Positions 7,397 to 15,298 of a stretch of DNA of 64,000 bases are shown piece after piece. Position 1 is the stretch's first letter. Each line of letters starts with the position of its first letter. The position numbers were made by a program, and so were the translations under genes. The stretch is from Mesorhizobium sp. M1B.F.Ca.ET.045.04.1.1 (GTDB lineage Bacteria; Pseudomonadota; Alphaproteobacteria; Rhizobiales; Rhizobiaceae): NCBI RefSeq assembly GCF_003952465.1, contig NZ_CP034448.1, positions 4,317,001 to 4,381,000 on the forward strand. Reading direction: 5' to 3'. A model generated the notes under the pieces. The model saw only the letters and a list, made by a program, of their open reading frames with translations. It had not been told where the DNA came from and ran no database searches.

Positions 7397-8704
7397 GAGC
7401 TTTTCGTTTCCTCGGTCGGTGATCAGGATCTGCTCCTCGATCTTGACGCCTTCGCGTCCGCCCAGCCGGCCGATATAGCTTTCTGCGCACAGCACCATGC
7501 CGGCTTCGAGCACGCCGTCGGGCGTGTCGTCGGTCCAGTCGCTGGCATGCGGCAGGGTCGGGTATTCGTCCGCCAGTCCGACGCCGTGATAGAGCACGCC
7601 GTAGCGCGCCGGGAAACAGTCGCCGGGCGGCACCGCCGAACGGCCAACGAGATCGCGGAAGGAGATGCCCGGTCGCATCAGCTCGGTGTTCTGGGCGATC
7701 TGGTCGGCGGCGATGCGGAACAGGTCGCGCTGCTCATTCGACGGCCTGCCGTCGCCGCAGAGCCAGGTGCGCGATAGGTCGGCGCAGAAGCCGTAGGGAC
7801 CGATGAGGTCGGTATCGAAGGCGACGAGATCGCCGTCCTCGATGACGCGTGACGAGCATTCCTGGAACCAGGGATTGGTGCGCGGGCCGGACGACAGAAG
7901 CCGGGTCTCGATCCATTCGCCACCGCGCGCGATGTTGCCGCGATGCAGTTCCGCCCACAGTTCGTTCTCGGAAATGCCAGGCTTCAGCGCCGCTTCCATC
8001 TCGCCCATCGCCGCCTCGCAAGCGACGATGGCGCGGCGCATGGCAAGGATTTCGTCCGGCGATTTGATGAGGCGCGCATTCTCCATCACCGCCTCGCCAT
8101 TGCCGACCGTGATGCCGCGGCGGGCAAGCCCGTCCACGCCTTCCGGATTGATGTGATCGACGGCGATACGCCGGTTGCCGCCGCCGTGCTCGGCAAGGAG
8201 CTCGGCGATTCCGGTCGCCCAGCGGCGGACTTTCTTGTCGGTCAGCTCGCCGCTGTAGAGATACATCCACGATACCGTGGAGCGCACCTCGTCGACGACG
8301 CCGGCGTGATCCGACAAGTGCTCGCAGGAGAAATAATCGAACAGCACCACCGGACCTTCCGTCGCCACGAAACAATGGCGGGTCGGGTTGTGCGCGACCC
8401 AGAGCTGCATGTTGGTCGAGTCCGTCGCGTAGCGGATGTTGACCGGGTCGTAGAGCAGGGCGCCGGCATAGTCGCGGCGCTTGAGCTCGGCGCGGATGCG
8501 GTCGAGCCGGTAGCTTCGCATGGCCGGCAGGTCGGGAGCGGCAATGCCGGCCGCCGCCCATTCGGCTTCGGCCTGCGCGCCATAGCCCAGCACGTGCTGG
8601 TTGAGCGCGGCGGCCTTCTCGCGGGAGGCCTCGCGCAGCGCGTCGACCGAACCTGGCTCGAACGGCATGATCTTGCGGTGGCGACCGAAGCGTAATTTGT
8701 CCAT
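7358..8704 (-). CDS. M24-family metalloenzyme, DddP (DMSP lyase)-type homologue
   Basis: A 448-residue creatinase/Xaa-Pro aminopeptidase-fold protein. It closely resembles DddP, the M24-family enzyme that cleaves dimethylsulfoniopropionate (DMSP) to acrylate and dimethylsulfide: the blocks NIRYATDSTNMQLW, GGEWIETRLLSSGPRTNPWF and FDTDLIGPYG are shared as I recall them. The metal ligands are kept: Asp, Asp and Asp near 296, 298 and 308, His near 373, and Glu near 406 and 421. Those positions are close to the ligands reported for marine DddP. Activity on DMSP in this soil-type organism is unproven; another betaine-like substrate or a proline peptide is possible. Confidence 0.75.
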   Translation of the reverse strand: MDKLRFGRHRKIMPFEPGSVDALREASREKAAALNQHVLGYGAQAEAEWAAAGIAAPDLPAMRSYRLDRIRAELKRRDYAGALLYDPVNIRYATDSTNMQLWVAHNPTRHCFVATEGPVVLFDYFSCEHLSDHAGVVDEVRSTVSWMYLYSGELTDKKVRRWATGIAELLAEHGGGNRRIAVDHINPEGVDGLARRGITVGNGEAVMENARLIKSPDEILAMRRAIVACEAAMGEMEAALKPGISENELWAELHRGNIARGGEWIETRLLSSGPRTNPWFQECSSRVIEDGDLVAFDTDLIGPYGFCADLSRTWLCGDGRPSNEQRDLFRIAADQIAQNTELMRPGISFRDLVGRSAVPPGDCFPARYGVLYHGVGLADEYPTLPHASDWTDDTPDGVLEAGMVLCAESYIGRLGGREGVKIEEQILITDRGNEKLSNYPLDERLLGN

Positions 8705-8721
8705 GCGGTCCCCCGGGCGCT

Positions 8722-10239
8722 CTATTGCGCCTTGATCCTGCGAAGTCTGGTGATCGTGACCTGGCGGGTCGCCGGTGCGCTGCCAAGCAGTTGAGGCACC
8801 GCGATGCGCCGATGGACGGTGTCCATCACATAGCCGGCCTCGGCGATCCTGTCGAAAATGACAGAAGCCGGTTCTTCGTCATCCGCCAGGACAAGCACCG
8901 CAGGCTCGCGAATCGACTTGGCGAAATCGGGTATCTCGTCGTCAAGCACGGTGAGATCGGGATCGACCAGGCGAAGATTGCCGATCCAGAACCAGTTTGA
9001 AACCACTGTACCGACGGGCCCGTCGGCGGTCAGCTGACGATGGAGCGAAGCGTAGTCGATCCGCACGATGCCGCCGCGGTTGTCGCCGCCATGGACGTGC
9101 ATGTACCAGCTTACCGGCAGCACCAGGATGGCGATCACGGCGCCGACGAAGACGATCGTGGCTTGCGTCTTCCTGCCCCTTTCTCCCATCATGTCCAGGC
9201 GCATGGCAAGGGCAGCCGGCAGCAGCACAAACATAGGCAGCATCCAGCGATCGCGAAACTGTGTGACGCCGCCGGCGATCACCACCGCCAACGTGATCAC
9301 CACGGCAAAGCCAATCGCGCGCCAGAGCAGCTTTTCGGGCCATGGTCCAGGTCCGGATGGTGGTGCGGGTTTCTTGCGTGCCAGGAAAAACGCGACGGCA
9401 AAGACCGCCACCGGAAGCCCGGCAAAATTGAGTATCGCATTGCCGAGGCCGAGAATGCCGCGAGACAAGGTCTTCGCAGCGCCGCCACCCTCGGCGACGC
9501 CCAAGCCCCCGCTGTGGGCCAACAGGTCTCCCAGATGCGTGAGGCTCCAGTAGAATGTCGGCAGGCACACAAGGATCGCCACGACCACGCTGATCAGGAA
9601 ACGACGGTCGAAGATCGCCTCCCGCGTTTCGCGAAAGGACAGAGCCGCAAAGAACAGCGCGGCAATGAAGATGACGATGTTGTATTTCGACAGCATCGCC
9701 GCGGCGGTCGCCAGGCCGAGCAGCACATAGGCGACTGCGGATCGCCGTTTCTGTACCTCGACCAACGCCAGGAGCAGCAGCGCCGAAAAACAAAAAACCG
9801 CGACCGAGTGGGTGAGTGCGTGCTGCATCTCCCACACGATCTGCGGAAAGAGCAGCAGGCCGAATATTGAGGCGGCGGCCGCGCGGTTCGAGTAGCCCAG
9901 GCGGCGCACCGCGGCGAAGCATGCGATCAACCCACCGGCCAGCAGGACGTATTTGACGATCTTGAGCGCGAGGATGTTGGTTCCGACCAGCGAAGCCGTG
10001 AGAATGCCGAGCCAGGTGTATAGAGGCGGCTGTGAGCTGCCATAGCCGGCCGCGAGGAACCGCATCGCCATCAATTGTTCGGCGTCGTCGACGCCGACAC
10101 CCGTGCCGACGAAGTGGGACGAGAGCGTCATCACCACGATCTGGACAAGGCAGTATGCGAGGGCGAGTGCGATCGCGGCGCTGAGAGGGCCGACCCGTTC
10201 GTCGCAGAGCCAGTCGGTCCATTTCTCTAGCAACTGCAA
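8722..10239 (-). CDS. Glycosyltransferase family 39 (ArnT/PMT-like) membrane protein
   Basis: A 505-residue protein with about 10-12 hydrophobic segments. The N-terminal loop carries DDAEQLMAMRFL and SSQPPLYTWLG, typical of PMT_2/GT39 enzymes that move sugars from lipid-phosphate donors on the periplasmic face. The C-terminal third (about residues 385-505) is soluble and ends in KAQ. The acceptor (lipid A, glycan or protein) cannot be read from the sequence. It lies 17 bases downstream of the dddP-like gene on the same strand and may be cotranscribed. Confidence 0.8.
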   Translation of the reverse strand: MQLLEKWTDWLCDERVGPLSAAIALALAYCLVQIVVMTLSSHFVGTGVGVDDAEQLMAMRFLAAGYGSSQPPLYTWLGILTASLVGTNILALKIVKYVLLAGGLIACFAAVRRLGYSNRAAAASIFGLLLFPQIVWEMQHALTHSVAVFCFSALLLLALVEVQKRRSAVAYVLLGLATAAAMLSKYNIVIFIAALFFAALSFRETREAIFDRRFLISVVVAILVCLPTFYWSLTHLGDLLAHSGGLGVAEGGGAAKTLSRGILGLGNAILNFAGLPVAVFAVAFFLARKKPAPPSGPGPWPEKLLWRAIGFAVVITLAVVIAGGVTQFRDRWMLPMFVLLPAALAMRLDMMGERGRKTQATIVFVGAVIAILVLPVSWYMHVHGGDNRGGIVRIDYASLHRQLTADGPVGTVVSNWFWIGNLRLVDPDLTVLDDEIPDFAKSIREPAVLVLADDEEPASVIFDRIAEAGYVMDTVHRRIAVPQLLGSAPATRQVTITRLRRIKAQ

Positions 10240-10324
10240 GGAAGTCGTCTTCTCATCTAATGCGTTGGTGGCCGGTTGCTAATATAGCCGGCCACCCACG
10301 AGATCCGAAAGAGGTGCAGGTTCC

Positions 10325-12895
10325 TTATGTGCGCATCTTCTCGCCGCTCGGGTCGAAGGGTGGCTCGACATTGATGCGGGCCGGGCGGCGGTGGCCGAGG
10401 ATCTCGATCTCGAACAGGCCGGCGCTTTCGTCCTCGGCAAGGGCCGCGGGCACATAGCCCTGCGCCATCGACTTCTGCACATAATGCGCGTAGCCGCCCG
10501 AGGTCACCCAGCCGACGACGCGCCACTCGCCATCGACGATGCCGCGCACGGCGGAGGCGCCTTCGGCGGCCTTGGAGCCGCGGACTTCCTTGCCCGTCTC
10601 ATCGAAGCGCGGCGCGCCATAGCCATGCGGCTTTTCCACCGTACCGTAATCCTTGCTGACCTTGGCCCAGATCGGCTCGTCGCCCATCACGTCGGCGTCG
10701 GCCGCGTCGACGATGAAGGAGACGCGGCGCAGCTTCGGCCCCTCGGCCTGTTCCTTCGCCGACGCCTCACGGCCGATGAAGTCGTTCTTCTCGAGCTTGA
10801 TGAAGCGGTCCATCGAGCCTTCGAAGGGGCCGTAGATCGGACGAAGTTCGCGGAACCAGGTCGGGAAGTTCTTTTCCAGGCGCATCGACAGCAGCGCGCG
10901 CATGCCGAAATCGACGAGGCCGAACTCTTCGCCCGCGTCCTTGATCGCCTTGTAGACCAGGCGCTGGTAGGCGGGCGCCATCCAGATCTCGTAACCGAGG
11001 TCGCCGGTATAGGTGATGCGGTTGACCATGCAGGGCGCGCCGCCGACCGCCATCTCGCGGAAGTCCATGAAGCGGAAGGCCTTGGTCGAGACGTCGACAT
11101 CGACCAGCTTCTGCAACAGATCGCGGGATTTCGGCCCGGCGATGGACAGGCCGACCAGCGTCTGGTCGAAACGGTGAATGCGCACCGAACCATCCTTCGG
11201 CAGGTGCTTCTCGAACCAGCGCATGTGATATTTCTGTGCCGCCGACGAGCCCCAGATCATGAAGCGGTCCTCGCCGGTCTTGGCGATGGTGAAGTCGCCG
11301 ATCAGCTTGCCGAATTCGTTGACCATCGGGGTCAGCACGATGCGGCCGATCTTCGGCATGCGGTTGGTCATCAGCCGGTTGAGGAAGTCCTCCGCTCCGG
11401 GACCCGAGACTTCGTATTTGGCGAAGTTGGCGATCTCGGTGACGCCGACCTTCTCGCGCGTGGCACGCACTTCCTCGCCGATCGGGCCGAAATCGTTGGA
11501 GCGATGGAACGAGACGATGTCCTTCGGCTCGGTGCCCTTCGGCGCGAACCAGAGCGGTGTTTCCAGGCCCCACGAGTCGCCCATGACCGCGTTGTTGGCG
11601 AGCATGGTGTCGTAGAGCGGCGTCGTCTGCGCCGGACGCGCGGCCGGCAGTTCCTCGTTCGGGAAGCGGATCGAGAAGCGCCGCGAATAATTCTCGCGCA
11701 CCTTGGCGTTGGTGTAGCGCAGGCTCGCCCATTCGCCGAAGCGCGCCACGTCCATGCCCCAGACGTCAAAGCCCGGATCGCCATGCACCATCCAGTTGGA
11801 CAAAGCGAGGCCGACGCCGCCGCCCTGGCTGAATCCGGCCATAACGGCGCAGGCGCACCAGAAATTGGTCAGGCCCTGGACGGGGCCGACCAACGGATTG
11901 CCGTCGAGCGCGAAGGTGAAGGGGCCGTTGATGATCTGCTTGATGCCGGCCTTCTCGATGCCGGGGAAATGCTTGAAGCCGATTTCCAGCGACGGCGCGA
12001 TGCGGTCGATGTCGGGCTGCAACAGCTCGTGGCCGAAATCCCAGGGCGTGTTGACCGGCGACCACGGCTTGCAGGCCTTCTCATAGGTGCCGAGCAGGAT
12101 GCCGTTGCGCTCCTGGCGGGTGTAGATCTCGCCCTTGAAGTCGAGCACGCCGATCATCTCGCGGCCGGTCGACTTGTTGAATTCCTCGACCTCCGGCATC
12201 GGCTCGGTGAGCAGGTACATATGCTCCATCGCCAGCACCGGCAGCTCGACGCCGACCATGCGGCCGATCTCGCGCGCCCACAGGCCGCCGCAGTTGACGA
12301 CATGCTCGGCATGAACCGTGCCCTGTTCGGTGACGACGTTCCAGGTGCCGTCGGCTTCTTGCGTCAGCTCGACGACGCGGTTGCGCAGCACGATCTCGGC
12401 GCCGAGTTTTCGCGCCGCCTTGGCATAGGCATGGGTGGTGCCGGAGGGATCGAGATGGCCTTCGACCGGATCCCACATGGCGCCGACGAAATTCTTCTCG
12501 TCCATCAGCGGGAACATCGCCTTCGCCTCGGAAGGCGTGATCAGCTCGGTGTCCATGCCGAGATAGCGGCCCTTGGCGTGGGCCAGCCGCAGGAAGTCCA
12601 TGCGCTCGGGCGTGTCGGCCATCATCACGCCGCCGGTCAGATGCAGCGAGCAGGACTGGCCGGAAAGCTCCTCGATCTCCTTGTAGAGCTGGACAGTGTA
12701 GGCCTGCAGCTTGGCGACGTTCGGGTCGCCGTTCAGCGTATGGAAGCCGCCCGCCGCATGCCAGGACGAGCCGGAGGTCAGCTCCGAACGCTCGATCAGC
12801 ATGATGTCGGTCCAGCCGGCCTTGGCGAGGTGGTAGAGCACCGAGCAGCCGACGACACCGCCGCCGATGACAACCGCTTTTACGTGGGATTTCAT
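10325..12895 (-). CDS. FAD-dependent dimethylglycine/sarcosine dehydrogenase with GcvT domain
   Basis: An 856-residue two-domain enzyme. The N-terminal half is a DAO-type flavoprotein with the dinucleotide motif VVIGGGVVGCSVLYHLAKAG and SSWHAAGGF. The C-terminal half is an aminomethyltransferase (GcvT) fold (GVTEIANFAKYEVSGPGA, LGYEIWMAP). Such proteins oxidatively demethylate dimethylglycine or sarcosine and pass the C1 unit to tetrahydrofolate. Its ATG overlaps the DUF559 gene's TGA (ATGA), indicating translational coupling. It sits downstream of mttB in a quaternary-amine demethylation operon. Confidence 0.85.
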   Translation of the reverse strand: MKSHVKAVVIGGGVVGCSVLYHLAKAGWTDIMLIERSELTSGSSWHAAGGFHTLNGDPNVAKLQAYTVQLYKEIEELSGQSCSLHLTGGVMMADTPERMDFLRLAHAKGRYLGMDTELITPSEAKAMFPLMDEKNFVGAMWDPVEGHLDPSGTTHAYAKAARKLGAEIVLRNRVVELTQEADGTWNVVTEQGTVHAEHVVNCGGLWAREIGRMVGVELPVLAMEHMYLLTEPMPEVEEFNKSTGREMIGVLDFKGEIYTRQERNGILLGTYEKACKPWSPVNTPWDFGHELLQPDIDRIAPSLEIGFKHFPGIEKAGIKQIINGPFTFALDGNPLVGPVQGLTNFWCACAVMAGFSQGGGVGLALSNWMVHGDPGFDVWGMDVARFGEWASLRYTNAKVRENYSRRFSIRFPNEELPAARPAQTTPLYDTMLANNAVMGDSWGLETPLWFAPKGTEPKDIVSFHRSNDFGPIGEEVRATREKVGVTEIANFAKYEVSGPGAEDFLNRLMTNRMPKIGRIVLTPMVNEFGKLIGDFTIAKTGEDRFMIWGSSAAQKYHMRWFEKHLPKDGSVRIHRFDQTLVGLSIAGPKSRDLLQKLVDVDVSTKAFRFMDFREMAVGGAPCMVNRITYTGDLGYEIWMAPAYQRLVYKAIKDAGEEFGLVDFGMRALLSMRLEKNFPTWFRELRPIYGPFEGSMDRFIKLEKNDFIGREASAKEQAEGPKLRRVSFIVDAADADVMGDEPIWAKVSKDYGTVEKPHGYGAPRFDETGKEVRGSKAAEGASAVRGIVDGEWRVVGWVTSGGYAHYVQKSMAQGYVPAALAEDESAGLFEIEILGHRRPARINVEPPFDPSGEKMRT

Positions 12896-13500
12896 GAAGA
12901 TAGATCCGTTTTTGAAGAGACTGAATCGAGTGAGCGGGGCGAAAAAACAAAGCGGAGATCGGATACAGCGATGTTTTCGGCCAACCTGCCATCAAGCGCG
13001 GCAAGGATGGTTTCACAGACGGAAGTGCAGTGCTTCAGGACATCATGGTTCCAGACACGCAAGATCGAATAGCCTTGGGTGTGCATGAAGTCGTCGCGGC
13101 GGCGGTCATATGAACTGTCGACGTGTTGGTGCCCATCGACCTCAACGACAAGCCAACGCTCGCGGCAAGCGAAATCCGCGAAATAGGGGCCGATGGAAAA
13201 CTGGCGCGTGAAGCGGTAGCCACCGAGCTTGCGTGACTTCAGCTCAAGCCAAAGCAATGCTTCCGCCTGATTGCCGGCTTGCCTGAGGTTTCTTGCTCGC
13301 TGGGTCGTGCCCTGTTTGCGGCGACTACGCGTTTCACGGAGGGCTTCCCCCACTCCGTCGCCGCTTCGCGGCGCCACCTCTCCCCCCTCCGGAGGGAGAG
13401 GAAGGGCGCCAGCTGGAATCGCCTCGCGCCTTTCCTCTCCCCCGTCGAACGGGGGAGAGGTGTCGAGCGAAGCTCGACGGAGTGGGGGTCGACTGTTCAT
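12892..13500 (-). CDS. DUF559 (PD-(D/E)XK-like) protein with repeat-encoded N-terminus
   Basis: About 202 residues from ATG 13500. The C-terminal 125 residues are a DUF559/very-short-patch-repair-like nuclease domain: RNLRQAGNQAEALLWLELKS, GGYRFTRQFSIGPYFADFAC, and the core VVEVDGHQH. The first 55 or so residues are translated from a palindromic intergenic repeat (13341-13490), so the ancestral start may be further in; GTG 13353 is one candidate. It is wedged between mttB and the dimethylglycine dehydrogenase gene and overlaps the latter by 4 bases. DUF559 genes are common and mobile in rhizobia; the function is unknown. Confidence 0.65.
   Translation of the reverse strand: MNSRPPLRRASLDTSPPFDGGEERREAIPAGALPLPPEGGEVAPRSGDGVGEALRETRSRRKQGTTQRARNLRQAGNQAEALLWLELKSRKLGGYRFTRQFSIGPYFADFACRERWLVVEVDGHQHVDSSYDRRRDDFMHTQGYSILRVWNHDVLKHCTSVCETILAALDGRLAENIAVSDLRFVFSPRSLDSVSSKTDLSS
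13341..13490. repeat. Palindromic intergenic repeat element
   Basis: The left end reads CCCCCACTCCGTCG...CACCTCTCCCCC from about 13347. The right end, 13451-13488, reads GGGGGAGAGGTG...CGACGGAGTGGGGG, so the ends are inverted copies about 40 bases long. The centre holds a second hairpin (CCTCCGGAGG). This is a typical rhizobial intergenic mosaic/MITE-like element. Here it is read through as the N-terminus of the DUF559 protein. Confidence 0.75.
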
Positions 13501-13516
13501 CAGGTCAAAACAATGA

Positions 13517-15094
13517 TCAGAAATCTGTCGGCGCGCCGCCTTCGGCGCGGCGCTTCTCGACGAAGTCGTTGAGCTCCTCGCGGATCGCCGGATCCATGTA
13601 GGGCTCTTCGTAGGCGGCAAGGCGTTCCTTCCACACCTTGTTGGTCCGCTCCAGCGCCGTCGGCGAGCCCGCCTCGGTCCAGGTCTCGAAATTGCGCCAG
13701 TCGGAGACGATCGGCGAGTAGAAGGCGGTCTTGTAGCGCTCCTGCGTATGCTGGGTGCCGAAGAAATGGCCGCCCGGGCCGACCGACTGGATGGCGTCGA
13801 AGCCGAGCGCATCCTGCGAGAGATCGAGCGGGGTGAGGAACTCGGTCACCATCTGCAAGAGATCGATGTCGAGAATGGTCTTTTCGTAGGAGCAGCGCAG
13901 GCCGCCTTCCAGCCAGCCGGCCCCGTGCATCATCAGATTGCCGCCGCCCTGGATGGCGCCCCACAGCGAGAACACGCTTTCATAGGCCGCCTGCGCGTCG
14001 ACCGTGTTGGCGGCGCAGGTGTTGGAGGTGCGGTAGGGGATGTTGTAGCGCCGGGCGAGCTGGCCGCCGACGAGCTGCGCCTTCATATATTCGGGCGTGC
14101 CGAAGGCCGGCGCGCCGGATTTCATGTCGACATTGGAGGTGAAGCCGCCATAGCCGACCGGCGCGCCCTTCTTCACCATCTGCGCGAAGGCGATGCCGGA
14201 AAGCGCCTCGGCATTCTGCTGCACCAGCGCGCCGGCGATGGTGACCGGCGCCATGGCGCCGGAGAGCGTGAACGGCGTCACGATCACCGCCTGGCCCATG
14301 CTCGCCATCTGGATGATGCCTTCCATCATCGGCACGTCGAGCTTGAGCGGCGAATTGGTGTTGATGATGGTGAAGACCGACGGCTCCTGCATCAGCTGCT
14401 CGCGGCTGACGCCCCGTGCAATGCGGGCGATCTCGATGCCGTCGACATTGCGCTCCTTGCCGAGCGAATAGATGTGGAAGACCTTGTCGGTCAGCATGGC
14501 GAGGTCGCGGATGCATTCGAGATGCCGGACCGATGGATGGATGTCGATCGGCTCGACCGGATAGCCGCCAGTGCACTGCAGGATGTTGTGCATCTGCGTC
14601 AGGCGCAGGAAGTTGCGGTAGTCGGCCTGGTTGCCGGGCCGCCGGCCACCATCGAGGTCAGAGCAATTGGGCGCCGAAGCCATCATGGCCAAGATGACGT
14701 TGTTGCCGCCGAAGCGCAGATTGTGCGCCGGATTGCGGGCATGGAGCGTGAATTCCGGCGGGCAGTTGGAAACGAGATCGAGGATCAGGTCGCTGTCGAA
14801 GCGCACGCGCTCGCTGCCTTCGCTCACGTCAGCGCCATGCGCCTTCATGATGCGGCGGGCTTCCTCATGCAGCACGTCGACGCCGATCTCCTTGAGCACG
14901 CGCAGCGAAGCGAGATGGATCGATTCCAGCTCGTCGTCGGACACAAATTTCGTCGGCGCCAGCGGATTCTTGAGCTGCCGGAACGGCGGCTGCTCGAACG
15001 CCGCCGATCCGCCGGCGCGCTTTCCCGCACGGCCGCCGCGGCGGGCGCGATCTGTTGCCAATGCCGGTTCGGCGGGATGAAGGGCGGCAGTCAT
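13517..15094 (-). CDS. Trimethylamine methyltransferase family protein, non-pyrrolysine MttB type
   Basis: A 525-residue MttB-superfamily protein (FEQPPFRQLKNPLAPTKFVS, GGNNVILAMMASAPNCSD, GFTSNVDMKSGAPAFGTPEY). No in-frame UAG interrupts it, so it is of the non-pyrrolysine branch. Members of that branch, such as MtgB, demethylate quaternary amines (glycine betaine and relatives) onto a corrinoid protein. No corrinoid protein gene is adjacent. ATG 15094 is chosen over an upstream in-frame GTG because the first 26 codons before it look non-conserved. It heads an operon with DUF559 and the dimethylglycine dehydrogenase. Confidence 0.85.
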   Translation of the reverse strand: MTAALHPAEPALATDRARRGGRAGKRAGGSAAFEQPPFRQLKNPLAPTKFVSDDELESIHLASLRVLKEIGVDVLHEEARRIMKAHGADVSEGSERVRFDSDLILDLVSNCPPEFTLHARNPAHNLRFGGNNVILAMMASAPNCSDLDGGRRPGNQADYRNFLRLTQMHNILQCTGGYPVEPIDIHPSVRHLECIRDLAMLTDKVFHIYSLGKERNVDGIEIARIARGVSREQLMQEPSVFTIINTNSPLKLDVPMMEGIIQMASMGQAVIVTPFTLSGAMAPVTIAGALVQQNAEALSGIAFAQMVKKGAPVGYGGFTSNVDMKSGAPAFGTPEYMKAQLVGGQLARRYNIPYRTSNTCAANTVDAQAAYESVFSLWGAIQGGGNLMMHGAGWLEGGLRCSYEKTILDIDLLQMVTEFLTPLDLSQDALGFDAIQSVGPGGHFFGTQHTQERYKTAFYSPIVSDWRNFETWTEAGSPTALERTNKVWKERLAAYEEPYMDPAIREELNDFVEKRRAEGGAPTDF

Positions 15095-15298
15095 GAGAAG
15101 CCTCGTGAGGATGCGAAAGTGGCCGGCATAATGGACCGGCGGCAATCTCGCCGGTGAGGAGGCGGCGACCACTAGGGCGAGGGAAGCGACATGACGGAAC
15201 GGCAGCCGGGTGCCGTCAGCACTGCAATGTGAGGGCCGTTACAGTTCTGTCTTTTACTTCTACTACACTTGTGCGTTGTGCATCCGAAGGGGGTAACG

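Noticed and set aside
10391..13072. 893-codon plus-strand open frame opposite the dimethylglycine dehydrogenase gene
   Set aside because: It is antisense to a clearly conserved enzyme; its His/Arg/Asp-rich translation has no family motif. Such frames are common opposite G+C-rich genes.
13517..15094. Pyrrolysine-containing trimethylamine methyltransferase
   Set aside because: The frame has no internal UAG.
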